Below, piece after piece: positions 33,416 through 42,321 of a stretch of 64,000 nucleotides of DNA (positions are counted from its first letter, which is position 1; every line of letters starts with the position of its first letter). This stretch comes from Pseudomonas baltica. Lineage in GTDB: Bacteria; Pseudomonadota; Gammaproteobacteria; Pseudomonadales; Pseudomonadaceae. Where the stretch lies: contig NZ_JACMYH010000007.1 of assembly GCF_014235765.1 (NCBI RefSeq), positions 60,889-124,888 on the forward strand. The letters run 5' to 3'. A program made the position numbers and the translations under genes. The notes under the pieces are model-generated. The model was not told where the DNA came from. It ran no database searches and saw only the letters and a program-made list of their open reading frames with translations.

Positions 33416-33472
33416 ACCCAGCGCACCCTTGCTCGCAACTACCGTGAACACGACGATAAGGAACAGACCCGC

Positions 33473-34045
33473 ATGACCTTCAAGACGCTTCTCACCTGCG
33501 CAGCCCTGCTGCTGACACCGGCGGTGGCCTTCGCTCATCCGGGACACGGCGACAATGGCCTGCTGGCCGGCATCGGTCACCCCCTGGGTGGCCTCGACCA
33601 CCTGCTGGCCATGCTCGCCGTCGGCCTGTGGGCGGCGCAGCAGCAAGGCGCGGCACGCTGGGCCCTGCCCTGCACCTTCGTCGGCACCATGCTGATCGGT
33701 GGCCTGCTGGGTTTTGCCGGCCTGCAACTGCCTGCACTGGAAAGCGGCATTGCCGCCTCGGTACTGGCCCTGGGCCTGGCCGTGGCACTGGCCGTGCGGC
33801 CACCGTTAGGCTTGGCGGTGGTGGCCACTGCGCTGTTCGCATTGTTCCACGGCGTCGCTCACGGCCTGGAATTGCCGGAGATGTCCAGCCCGGCTGCCTA
33901 TGCTGCCGGTTTCGTCATGGCGACCGCAGCACTGCATGCGGCGGGTTATGCCGTCGTTCGGTTCCTGCCAACGGCAGCCGCGCCACTGGTACGCGTGGCC
34001 GGTGCTCTGTCGGCGTTGACCGGTGCCTGGCTACTGGCCGGCTGA
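33473..34045 (+). CDS. HupE/UreJ-family membrane protein (probable nickel permease)
   Basis: The 190-residue protein has a signal-like start (LLTCAALLLTPAVAFA), then the family motif HPGHGDNGLLAGIGHPLGGLDHLLAMLAVGLWA (residues 22-54) rich in His and Asp, and about six hydrophobic helices. A second conserved motif is FALFHGVAHGLELP. HupE/UreJ proteins supply nickel to hydrogenase or urease. Its position directly after ureG supports a urease role. Confidence 0.88.
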   Translation: MTFKTLLTCAALLLTPAVAFAHPGHGDNGLLAGIGHPLGGLDHLLAMLAVGLWAAQQQGAARWALPCTFVGTMLIGGLLGFAGLQLPALESGIAASVLALGLAVALAVRPPLGLAVVATALFALFHGVAHGLELPEMSSPAAYAAGFVMATAALHAAGYAVVRFLPTAAAPLVRVAGALSALTGAWLLAG

Positions 34046-34106
34046 TCGCGGCGCGGCCCTCTGTCCGGGGGCCTTGCTTTAGGAGCCGTGGCCGACACCT
34101 GCTACC

Positions 34107-35228
34107 ATGTCGCGCAAAACGCCTCCGATGATCCCGCCAATGCCCGACCCAACGCTGCACGCCGCCCTGGCGGCCACCCAAGCGCACTTTCGCGAAATCG
34201 TATTGCCGTTGTGGCAAGGCGCCGGCTTCGATAGCGAACTCGGCCTGCCGTTCGAAGCGGTGAACGCTGCCGGCCAGCCGTTGCCGGTGCAGCGCTACCG
34301 CGCCATGGCCTGCGCCCGCCAACTGTATGTCTTTTCCAGCCTGATCGAGCAACCCGGTGCGCGCGAACACGCCGCCACCCTGTTCCGTTCCCTGCAACGG
34401 CATTTCCACGACGCCGAACACGGCGGCTGGTTCTACAGCATCGACGCCCAGGGCCGCCCGCTGGACCGACGCAAGGATCTCTACACCCACGCATTCATTG
34501 TCTTCGCCTGTGCGCACTACTGGGCCAAGGTGCGCGAACCGCTGGTGGAATCGGTGCTCAATGCCGCCCTCGAGGTCATCGCCACGCGCTTTTCCACAGA
34601 TGATGGGCTCTACGAAGCCGTGCTCGGCGAAGGCTGGGCCAACCTGGGCTCCGGCCCACTGCAGAACCCCTTGATGCACCTGGCCGAGGGCTTCCTGGCA
34701 ACCTTGGCAGTGCGTGGCGACCAGCCCACACAAACGGCGCTGCAGGCGCTATGCGAAGCGATGCAGGCGCGCTTCGTGGAACCCGAGCACGGGATCATGC
34801 TGGAGAAGCCGCGCGGAGCGGTGGATAACTGGTTCGAGCCCGGTCATCAGTTCGAATGGCTGTTCCTCGTGCAGACCTCACCGCTGTTGCAGGGCAGTGC
34901 GCTGCACCTCTCCCTGCAACGCGCCTTCACCTATGCGCAACGCACGGGCGTTCGGGACGGCGTGGTCATGAGCATGCTCACGCTCGACGGCCAGGTGCTG
35001 GACGCCACCCAGCGTATCTGGGCACAGGCCGAATACCTGCGGGCGCTGACCTTGCAGCCCGGTGCGGCGGTGGCCGCGCAGTTGCAGGTACTGCGCGAGC
35101 GCTTCCTGCACACCGGCGGCTGGCACGAATGCCGCGATGGCACCGGGGTGGTCAGCCGCACCGACATGCCATCGACCACCCCCTACCACCTGCTGACCTG
35201 CTACCAGGGCCTGCAGGCGTTCCTCTGA
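34107..35228 (+). CDS. AGE-family epimerase/isomerase (mannose isomerase type)
   Basis: The 373-residue protein fits the (alpha/alpha)6-barrel AGE family. Visible segments are RYRAMACARQLYVFS, GGWFYSIDAQGRPLDRRKDLYTHAFIVFAC, NPLMHLAEGFLA, NWFEPGHQFEWLFLV and TQRIWAQAEYLRAL; the conserved Arg, His and Glu/Gln residues of the active site lie in these. Members interconvert mannose and fructose, or epimerise N-acylglucosamine; the RKDLYTHAF and EPGHQFEW wording fits aldose-ketose isomerases. Starts at 34107, 34128 and 34140 are all possible, as none has a good ribosome-binding site. Confidence 0.82.
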   Translation: MSRKTPPMIPPMPDPTLHAALAATQAHFREIVLPLWQGAGFDSELGLPFEAVNAAGQPLPVQRYRAMACARQLYVFSSLIEQPGAREHAATLFRSLQRHFHDAEHGGWFYSIDAQGRPLDRRKDLYTHAFIVFACAHYWAKVREPLVESVLNAALEVIATRFSTDDGLYEAVLGEGWANLGSGPLQNPLMHLAEGFLATLAVRGDQPTQTALQALCEAMQARFVEPEHGIMLEKPRGAVDNWFEPGHQFEWLFLVQTSPLLQGSALHLSLQRAFTYAQRTGVRDGVVMSMLTLDGQVLDATQRIWAQAEYLRALTLQPGAAVAAQLQVLRERFLHTGGWHECRDGTGVVSRTDMPSTTPYHLLTCYQGLQAFL

Positions 35229-35240
35229 CGCCAGGGCCGA

Positions 35241-36008
35241 TCAAGCCTTGCCAGGACGCTCCACGGCGAAGCCGGCCCACGATTGCGTGACCGGCATCAC
35301 TTCCAGACTGTTGATGTTGATGTGCGCCGGCTGGGTCAGAATCCAGTGGATGGTTTCGGCGATGTCCTGCGGCTGGATCGGATTGGCGCCGGCATAGGTG
35401 GCGTCGTAGCGTGCCTGGTCGCCGCCGAAACGCACCAGCGAGAACTCGCTTTCGCACATCCCGGGTTCCAGGTTGGTGACGCGCACGCCGGTGCCCTGCA
35501 GGTCACAGCGCAGACTCAACGAGAATTGCCCGACGAAAGCCTTGGTGGCGCCGTACACATGGCTGCCGGGATACGGGTAATTACCCGCCACCGAACCCAG
35601 GTTGACGATGGTAGCCCCCTTGCCGTGGGCAATCAGGCGCGGCAGCAACAGCCGCGTCGCGTAGATCAGGCCCTTGACGTTGGTATCGACCATGGTGTCC
35701 CAGTCGTCCAGATCGCACTTGGGTGCAGGATCGGCACCCAAGGCCAGGCCGGCGTTGTTGACCAACCCGCTGATGCTGGCGAACTCCTCGGGCAACCCGG
35801 CAATCGCTGCCTCCATGGCCTTTCTGTCGCGCACATCGAGCACCAGCGGATGCACCCGCGTCTTTGCCGACAGCTCTTCGCTCAGCGCCATCAGGCGCTC
35901 TTCGCGACGGCCGGTGAGAATCAGCGACCAGCCTGCCTCGGCGAAACGTCGCGCGCAGGCTTCGCCAAATCCGGACGTGGCGCCAGTGATGAATACCGTG
36001 GAAGTCAT
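35241..36008 (-). CDS. Short-chain dehydrogenase/reductase (YdfG-like)
   Basis: The 255-residue SDR has the NADP-binding motif TGATSGFGEACARRF, NNAGLALG, the catalytic Ser in VNLGSVAGNYPYPGSHVYGATKAFVGQF and the YxxxK pair (YGATK). The overall text, including LEPGMCESEFSLVRF and MPVTQSWAGFAVER at the end, resembles E. coli YdfG, which acts on serine and 3-hydroxy acids such as malonic semialdehyde products. GGAGAC lies just upstream of the ATG. It converges with the AGE isomerase gene, only 12 bases apart. Confidence 0.87.
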   Translation of the reverse strand: MTSTVFITGATSGFGEACARRFAEAGWSLILTGRREERLMALSEELSAKTRVHPLVLDVRDRKAMEAAIAGLPEEFASISGLVNNAGLALGADPAPKCDLDDWDTMVDTNVKGLIYATRLLLPRLIAHGKGATIVNLGSVAGNYPYPGSHVYGATKAFVGQFSLSLRCDLQGTGVRVTNLEPGMCESEFSLVRFGGDQARYDATYAGANPIQPQDIAETIHWILTQPAHININSLEVMPVTQSWAGFAVERPGKA

Positions 36009-36119
36009 GCGGGTCTCCTGCGGGGATAGCCACGGAGCGTGCCCACGCAATGCGCAGGCCGTTCGAATCGTCGCCACCGTGAATGGGGTTTTGCAGAATG
36101 CCCGGCGTACGGGCCGTAT

Positions 36120-36690
36120 GCAACTGATCAATAATCGAACAGCGCCCGCAGACCCTCGTGGTTGCGGGTCCCAGTGCGGTTACCCGCAACTTATCCACAA
36201 GCGGTTCCACAGAGATTGGGGGCAACTCCCTTCTGCACGGCAACCCCGGAGGCCAAGCTGGCCGGGAGCCATTAGAATTTTTTGGCTTGACCGGTGAGGT
36301 GTATTGCGCATGCAGGTAAGGCACTGCGTCTGCAGTGGTCATACGACCAAAGGCGCAACGCCAGTGAAACCGCCACTTTTCGAAGTATTTCCAAGGCTTG
36401 TTCACAGACTTATCCACAGCCTGTGCGGGTGCTGTCACTCTGATTGGCACGGTGGATAAAACAGTTGACAAAGCCCGTTCGCACGACTGTCCAACCTGCT
36501 GTTCGATTTTTGATCAACCGACTGCAGGCCCCGTATACCGTGGCCTGCAGAGGTATACCACCAACTTGTCCACAACCGGTTCCACAGCAATTGGGGACAA
36601 GCGTGCTTTGTGGCATTTCGGTGACCAACAGTGGTTTTATGTCGCACTTTGACACTGCAGCGAATTTGTTTTCCACAATTGGGCAGGGTG
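36120..36690. other. Non-coding region with clustered DnaA-box-like sequences and dyads
   Basis: No gene is seen in 36009-36737. TTATCCACA, the consensus DnaA box, occurs at 36191-36199 and 36410-36418, TTTTCCACA at 36669-36677, and one-mismatch boxes at 36398-36406 (TTGTTCACA), 36566-36574 (TTGTCCACA) and, reversed, 36451-36459 (GGTGGATAA). The 39-bp segments starting at 36187 and 36562 are 34/39 identical. Perfect inverted repeats lie at 36161-36190 (GTTGCGGGT arms) and 36522-36550 (CTGCAGGCC arms). The layout resembles a DnaA-titration or replication-control site; dnaA itself is not nearby. Confidence 0.55.
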
Positions 36691-36691
36691 A

Positions 36692-36716
36692 CGAAAAACG
36701 CCCCTGACGGGGCGTT
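36692..36716 (-). terminator. Rho-independent terminator after livF
   Basis: On the minus strand, AACGCCCC and GGGGCGTT form an 8-bp stem with a GTCA loop, followed by TTTTTCGT. It lies 22 bases beyond the livF stop and ends the liv transcript. Confidence 0.88.
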
Positions 36717-36737
36717 CGGCAAGCCTTTCACGTCTGC

Positions 36738-37450
<713 letters not shown>

Positions 37451-37454
<4 letters not shown>

Positions 37455-38326
37455 ACCAGCTCCTCCTCTTCGGCACCCAGGTAGGCGGCGATCACCTTGG
37501 GGTCGTTGCGGATCTGCTCCGGCCCGCCCTTGGCGATCACATTGCCATGGTCCAGTACCACGATGTCGTCGGAAATGCTCATCACCATGCCCATGTCGTG
37601 TTCGATCAGCACCACCGTCATGTCGTGCTCGTCACGCAGCAGGCGGATCATGCCGCTCAGGGCCTCGGTTTCTTGCGGGTTGAGGCCCGCCGCCGGTTCG
37701 TCCAGGCAGATCACCTGGGGCCGCGTGCACATGGCCCGGGCGATCTCCAGACGCCGTTGCTGGCCGTAGGAAAGCTCACCGGCCAAGCGGTTGGCGCAGT
37801 TCATCAGGTCCACCACTTCCAGCCAGTAGAACGCGGTCTTGATAGCGTCCTCTTCGGCCTTGCGATAACCACGGGTGTTGAGGATCCCTGCCAGCATGTT
37901 GCGGTTGACCCACATGTGCTGGGCGACCAGCAGGTTTTCCAGCACCGACATTTCCTTGAACAGCCGAATGTTCTGGAAGGTCCGGGCCAGCCCGGCGCGG
38001 TTCACCAGGTGAGTCCCGCCGAACATCTTGTACCAGACACGGCTGGCGAAGCTGCGTGGCGAGACGAAATCGGTGGCCTGGAACGGCTCGCCCAGCAACT
38101 TGATGACATTGGTCTTCTGGCCGCGAGCGTTGAGTTCGATGCGTCCACCGGTGGCCTTGTAGAACCCGGTGAGACAGTTGAAGACGGTGGTCTTGCCGGC
38201 GCCGTTGGGGCCGATCAGGGCGAAGATCGAGTTGCGCCGAACCTGCAGGCTGACATCGCTCAAGGCCTTGATGCCACCGAAATGCATCATCAACTTCTCG
38301 ACCGACAGAATGACTTCGTTACTCAT
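37451..38326 (-). CDS. livG: Branched-chain amino acid ABC transporter ATP-binding protein LivG
   Basis: The 291-residue ATPase shows Walker A GPNGAGKTTVFNCL, the signature LSYGQQRRLEIARAMCTRP and Walker B VICLDEPAAGLNPQET. It has the long insert between Walker A and signature typical of LivG/BraF (about residues 65-140). The start is the ATG at 38326 beginning MSNEVILSV, which overlaps the end of livM; a longer open frame upstream is inside livM. Confidence 0.95.
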
Positions 38327-39627
38327 GGCGTAGTCCCCTTGGCGTCGATCAATGCGCCCTTGACTGGCTTGATGCCGGTACGGCTGATACGGATCAGGCC
38401 ACGTGGCCGCCATATCATCATCAGTACCATCAATACGCCAAACAGCAATACTCGGTACTCGGAGAAACTGCGCAGCAGCTCCGGGGCCACGGTCAGTACG
38501 AAGGCAGCAATCACCACACCCACGGTGGAGCCCATGCCGCCCAGCACGACGATGGCAAGGATCAGCGCCGACTCGAAGAAGGTGAACGAGGTCGGGTTGA
38601 CGAAACCCTGGTAGCTGGCGAAGAACACCCCGGCCAGGCCTGCGGTGGAGGCACCGATGGTGAAGGCCGAAAGCTTGACCAACACGTGGTTCAGGCCCAT
38701 CGAGCGGCAGGCGATCTCGTCCTCGCGCAGGGCTTCCCAGGCACGCCCTACCGGCATGCGGGTGAGTCGATGCTTGACGTAGAGAACGGCCAGTACCACC
38801 AGGAACAGCACGGCGTAGATGAACAGGAATTTCAGGTCGGGGTTGTATTCGAAGCCGAAGTACTCGTGGATCGGCACCCCGCCGTCACGGGCGCGACGAC
38901 CGAACTCCAGGCCGAAGAAGGTGGGCGAAGGTACCGGCACACCATTGGGACCGCCGGTGAACGACAACCAGTTGTTGAGCACCAGGCGAATGATTTCGCC
39001 GAAGCCCAAGGTCACGATGGCCAGGTAGTCCCCGTGCATTCGCAGCACCGGGAAACCCAGTATGCACCCCGCCAGCGCCGCCGCGATCGCGGCCAGCGGC
39101 AACGCCGACCAGAAGCCCAGGCCCAGGTACTGGTAGCCCAATGCGAGGCCGTAGGCGCCGATGGCATAGAACGCCACGTAGCCCAGGTCGAGCAGGCCGG
39201 CCAGCCCGACCACGATGTTCAGGCCCAGGCCCAGCAACACATAGATCAACCCGAGAATGACCACGGTGAGGATGTATTTGTTGGCGAAGATGGGGAACAC
39301 GATGGCGATCACGATCAGCGCTGGAATGATGAAGCGCAGCCGCGACTTGTAGTCCGGCGGCAGCACGTGCACGCCCGACCCCGAGCTTTCGAAGCTCTGG
39401 GAAATGCTGCGGCCACGCGGCGTCTGCAGGAACAGGCTGAGCAGGAAGCGCCCGGCCATCACCGCTGCCACCAGCCAGGCGACGCGGGCCGGTTGCAGGT
39501 TGAAGCTGTAGCCGTCGAGCACGATGCCGACGATGGGGCCGAACACGATCAGCGCCAGCAGGCCGGCAATGACCATGTCGACCAGGCTTTTCTTGATATC
39601 GATAGGTTTGGCAGTAGGTGCGGACAT
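38323..39627 (-). CDS. livM: Branched-chain amino acid ABC transporter permease LivM
   Basis: The 434-residue permease has N-terminal hydrophobic segments beyond the core (SLVDMVIAGLLALIVFGPIVG and a second), then the LivM core with GLNIVVGLAGLLDLGYVAFYAIGAYG (about 150-175), DYLAIVTLGFGEIIRLVLNN, and the ATPase-contact loop VGRAWEALREDEIACRSMGLN. The extra N-terminal part is usual for LivM/BraE. The ATG was placed at MSAPTAKPIDI; the open frame upstream overlaps livH. livH ends only two bases before. Confidence 0.95.
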   Translation of the reverse strand: MSAPTAKPIDIKKSLVDMVIAGLLALIVFGPIVGIVLDGYSFNLQPARVAWLVAAVMAGRFLLSLFLQTPRGRSISQSFESSGSGVHVLPPDYKSRLRFIIPALIVIAIVFPIFANKYILTVVILGLIYVLLGLGLNIVVGLAGLLDLGYVAFYAIGAYGLALGYQYLGLGFWSALPLAAIAAALAGCILGFPVLRMHGDYLAIVTLGFGEIIRLVLNNWLSFTGGPNGVPVPSPTFFGLEFGRRARDGGVPIHEYFGFEYNPDLKFLFIYAVLFLVVLAVLYVKHRLTRMPVGRAWEALREDEIACRSMGLNHVLVKLSAFTIGASTAGLAGVFFASYQGFVNPTSFTFFESALILAIVVLGGMGSTVGVVIAAFVLTVAPELLRSFSEYRVLLFGVLMVLMMIWRPRGLIRISRTGIKPVKGALIDAKGTTP

Positions 39628-39629
39628 AC

Positions 39630-40547
39630 TTATACCTTCGCCACGAGTGGGCGACCCAGCAGGCCTTGGGGACGGAAGATCAGAATCAGCACCAACAGGC
39701 CGAAACTGAACACATCCTTGTAGTCGGAGTTGATCAAGCCGGAGAACTGCGATTCGGCAACCCCCAGTATCAAGCCACCGAGCATGGCCCCGGGCAGTGA
39801 GCCGATGCCACCCAGTACCGCTGCGGTGAACGCCTTGATGCCGATGATGAACCCGGCGTAGAAGTCGAACGTGCCGTAGTTCATGGTGATCAACACGCCG
39901 GCCAGCGCCGCCATGGCCGCGCCGATGATGAAGACGTAGGAAATGACCCGGTCGGTGTTGATCCCCAGGATCGAGGCCATCTTGCGATCCTGCTGGGTGG
40001 CGCGGCACATGCGCCCAAGCTTGGTGAACTTGATGATGTAGGTCAGCACGCCCATGCCCACGAAGGCGGCAATGAGGATGAAGATCTTGGTGTAGGTGAT
40101 CTGCACGAAACCGGTGCCCACTTCAAGGCGCCAGGCCCCTTCGAGCAGGGTCGGCACGCCTTGCTGGCGAGCGCCCTGGCTGATCTGCGCGTAGTTCTGC
40201 AGGATCAGCGATATGCCGATGGCGCTGATCAGCGGCGCCAGCCGGGTCGAGTTGCGCAGCGGCTTGTAGGCCACGCGCTCGATCACGAAGCCGTACACAC
40301 CGGTCACCACGATGGTGAACACCAATGTGCCGAGGATCAGGAACGGAAAGGATTCGAGGCCGAAGAACGACAGCACGGCCAGGCCTATGGCGGCCAGGTA
40401 GGCGCTGATCATGTAAACGTCGCCGTGGGCAAAGTTGATCATGCCGATGATGCCATAGACCATGGTGTAGCCAATGGCGATCAAGCCGTACACCGACCCC
40501 AGGGTCAGGCCGTTGATCATTTGTTGCAGGAAGATACCGTCCATCAT
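39630..40547 (-). CDS. livH: Branched-chain amino acid ABC transporter permease LivH
   Basis: The 305-residue permease starts MMDGIFLQQMINGLTLGSVYGLIAIGYTMVYGI, the standard LivH/BraD start, and has about eight hydrophobic helices. The contact loop is LGRMCRATQQDRKMASILGINTDRVISYVF (residues about 177-206). A GAGAG sequence precedes the first of two adjacent ATGs. It is separated from livK by a 141-bp gap containing a strong stem-loop. Confidence 0.95.
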   Translation of the reverse strand: MMDGIFLQQMINGLTLGSVYGLIAIGYTMVYGIIGMINFAHGDVYMISAYLAAIGLAVLSFFGLESFPFLILGTLVFTIVVTGVYGFVIERVAYKPLRNSTRLAPLISAIGISLILQNYAQISQGARQQGVPTLLEGAWRLEVGTGFVQITYTKIFILIAAFVGMGVLTYIIKFTKLGRMCRATQQDRKMASILGINTDRVISYVFIIGAAMAALAGVLITMNYGTFDFYAGFIIGIKAFTAAVLGGIGSLPGAMLGGLILGVAESQFSGLINSDYKDVFSFGLLVLILIFRPQGLLGRPLVAKV

Positions 40548-40640
40548 GCACTCTCACGAACGTCTGGAACCGCGCACCGCGCAAGGTGCGGACAGGCCTC
40601 GGCCCGCCCGCCACCTGTCAGGCGGTATTGAGGGAAACGT

Positions 40641-40661
40641 GGGCCGTCCCAAGGGCGGCCC
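40641..40661 (-). terminator. Stem-loop between livK and livH
   Basis: GGGCCGTCCC and GGGCGGCCC can pair around AA. In the gap between the binding-protein gene and the permease genes it may cause partial termination or stabilise livK mRNA, raising binding protein over membrane subunits. No T-tract follows. Confidence 0.4.
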
Positions 40662-40688
40662 GGACTGGCATGCGCCAGTGCAAACGTC

Positions 40689-41825
40689 CTACTTCTGCTG
40701 TTCCAGCTGCTTGTACTTGCCCTCGGCGTTCCACTGGTAGACCACGTAGTCGGACACTTTCAGGTCACCCTTGGTGTCCCAGGCCTTCTCGCCCATGACG
40801 GTCTTGACCGGGTTGGCCTTCAGCCATTTGGCAGCCTCTTCGCCCTTGTTCGACTTGGCGCCGTTGAAGCCTGCAGCCAGGGCCTGCAACGAAGCGTAGG
40901 CGTACAGAGTGTAGCCCTCTGGCTCGTAGCCGGACTTGCGGAACTCCTCAACCACCGCCTTGCTGTCGGGCAGCATGCGCGGATCGGCGCCGAAGGTCAT
41001 GTACACGCCGTCGACGTATTGCGCACCGCCAGCGGTGGTGACCAGTTCGTCGGTGACGATGCCGTCGTCGGACATGAACTTGACGTCCTTGAGGCCCTGT
41101 TCGCGCATCTGCCGAACCAGTGGCCCGGCTTCGGGGTGCAGGCCGCCGAAATACACCACATCGGCGCCGGTGGAGCGGATCTTGGTGACCAGGGCGCTGA
41201 AGTCTTTCTCGCCGCGGGTCAGGCCTTCTTCCAGCACCGGCTTGACACCGCGCTTGGTCAGCTGTGCCGAGGTGGCGTCGGCCAGGCCCTTGCCGTAGGT
41301 GTCCTTGTCGTTGATCACTGCGACTTTCTTGCCCTTGAGCACGTCGACGATGTAGTCGCCGGCCACGATGCCCTGCTGGTCGTCGCGACCGCACATGCGG
41401 AATACCGCCGGCAGGCCACGTTCGGTCACGGTCGGGTTGGTCGAGCCGGGGGTGATCATCAGCACGCCGGCGTCTGCATACACCTCGGATGCCGGAACGG
41501 TGGACGAGGAACAGAAGTGCCCCACCACCCCTGCGACCTTGTCCTGATCAGCCAGCCGGTTGGCGACGGCCACGGCCTGCTTCGGCTCGCAGGCGTCATC
41601 ACCGGCAACCAGGACGATCTTTTCCCCATTCACGCCGCCGGCCTTGTTGATGGCATCGGCTGCCGCCTGTGCACCCTTCATGTACTGCTGACCGAACGAT
41701 GCGTTGGCACCGGTCATCGGCCCTGCTACGCCGATCTTGATGTCGGCTTGAACAATCGACGAAGCGCCCAGCGCAGCTGCCACTGCGAGAGCCAGAAAAC
41801 CTTTCCTGTAGAACGTCTGCGACAT
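40689..41825 (-). CDS. livK: Branched-chain amino acid-binding protein LivK
   Basis: The 378-residue periplasmic protein has a signal peptide (KGFLALAVAAALGASSIVQA) and then DIKIGVAGPMTGANASFGQQ, AGDDACEPKQAVAVANRL, GVVGHFCSSSTVPASEVY and RMCGRDDQQGIVAGDYI, all LivK/BraC hallmarks, with the expected disulfide cysteines (DDACEP, GHFCSSS). It captures branched-chain amino acids for LivHMGF. A sigma-54 promoter (41881-41896) lies 56 bases upstream of the ATG, with GGAGC as ribosome-binding site. Confidence 0.95.
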   Translation of the reverse strand: MSQTFYRKGFLALAVAAALGASSIVQADIKIGVAGPMTGANASFGQQYMKGAQAAADAINKAGGVNGEKIVLVAGDDACEPKQAVAVANRLADQDKVAGVVGHFCSSSTVPASEVYADAGVLMITPGSTNPTVTERGLPAVFRMCGRDDQQGIVAGDYIVDVLKGKKVAVINDKDTYGKGLADATSAQLTKRGVKPVLEEGLTRGEKDFSALVTKIRSTGADVVYFGGLHPEAGPLVRQMREQGLKDVKFMSDDGIVTDELVTTAGGAQYVDGVYMTFGADPRMLPDSKAVVEEFRKSGYEPEGYTLYAYASLQALAAGFNGAKSNKGEEAAKWLKANPVKTVMGEKAWDTKGDLKVSDYVVYQWNAEGKYKQLEQQK

Positions 41826-41880
41826 GAGTGGTGCTCCTGAATTTTTTTGGTTGGCACTACAGCTTCAGCGCATTGCTCAG

Positions 41881-41896
41881 AGCAAGGGCCGTGCCA
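41881..41896 (-). promoter_or_regulatory. Sigma-54 promoter of livK
   Basis: On the minus strand the sequence is TGGCACGGCCCTTGCT, a full match to TGGCACG-N4-TTGCW. Transcription would start near 41868. Apart from this and the site at 42096, I see nothing else in the 496-bp livK-pncB gap. Confidence 0.8.
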
Positions 41897-42095
41897 GCGC
41901 ATTTGCCCAACTTGCGCAGTTTTCATTTTCAGGAGCACTTCACTGCGCCGGAACCATTTTCTACAGGTCGTGCAACCGTCTGGCACGGGAATGGTGGAAC
42001 CCGCAAAGAGTGCGGGTACAACCCGTATGCGCCATCATTGCAACCCCACGCAGCGCCCGTGGGCAACCACGCTGTAACCGCCGACGTAACCGAAG

Positions 42096-42112
42096 TGCAC
42101 ACTGTCGGTGCA
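42096..42112. promoter_or_regulatory. NtrC-like site upstream of livK
   Basis: TGCACACTGTCGGTGCA matches TGCACC-N5-GGTGCA at 11 of 12 positions. It lies 200 bases upstream of the livK sigma-54 promoter, a distance from which NtrC can act by looping. It is also about 210 bases upstream of pncB. Confidence 0.6.
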
Positions 42113-42321
42113 TAACCGCTACACCGCGCACCACAGGATCCTCCTGCAGTGCCGGGTGCAGGCCACTTCGCGTCTCTCTTCGCGGGCCTGCGCAAGGCAC
42201 TGGCACGGGTCGCGCAGGGGAAGGCACGTCACATCCACCCGCACTCCAAAAAGCTGGCAGAATGTGCCCCTACTGTGCGCCACCGCCGTTCCAAATGAGG
42301 CACGCGGTTCTGGAGACCCTG

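Noticed and set aside
34046..34106. Stem-loop after the HupE gene (GGCCC...GGGCC) as terminator
   Set aside because: The stem is short with a loop of several bases and is followed by CTTGCTTTAGG, not a T-tract; too weak to list.
36009..36737. Chromosomal origin oriC
   Set aside because: DnaA-like boxes are present, but dnaA, dnaN, rpmH and gidA-type neighbours are absent; a secondary DnaA-binding site is more likely.
41929..42227. Short open frames in the livK-pncB gap
   Set aside because: They overlap each other on both strands, lack ribosome-binding sites and cover the sigma-54/NtrC region.
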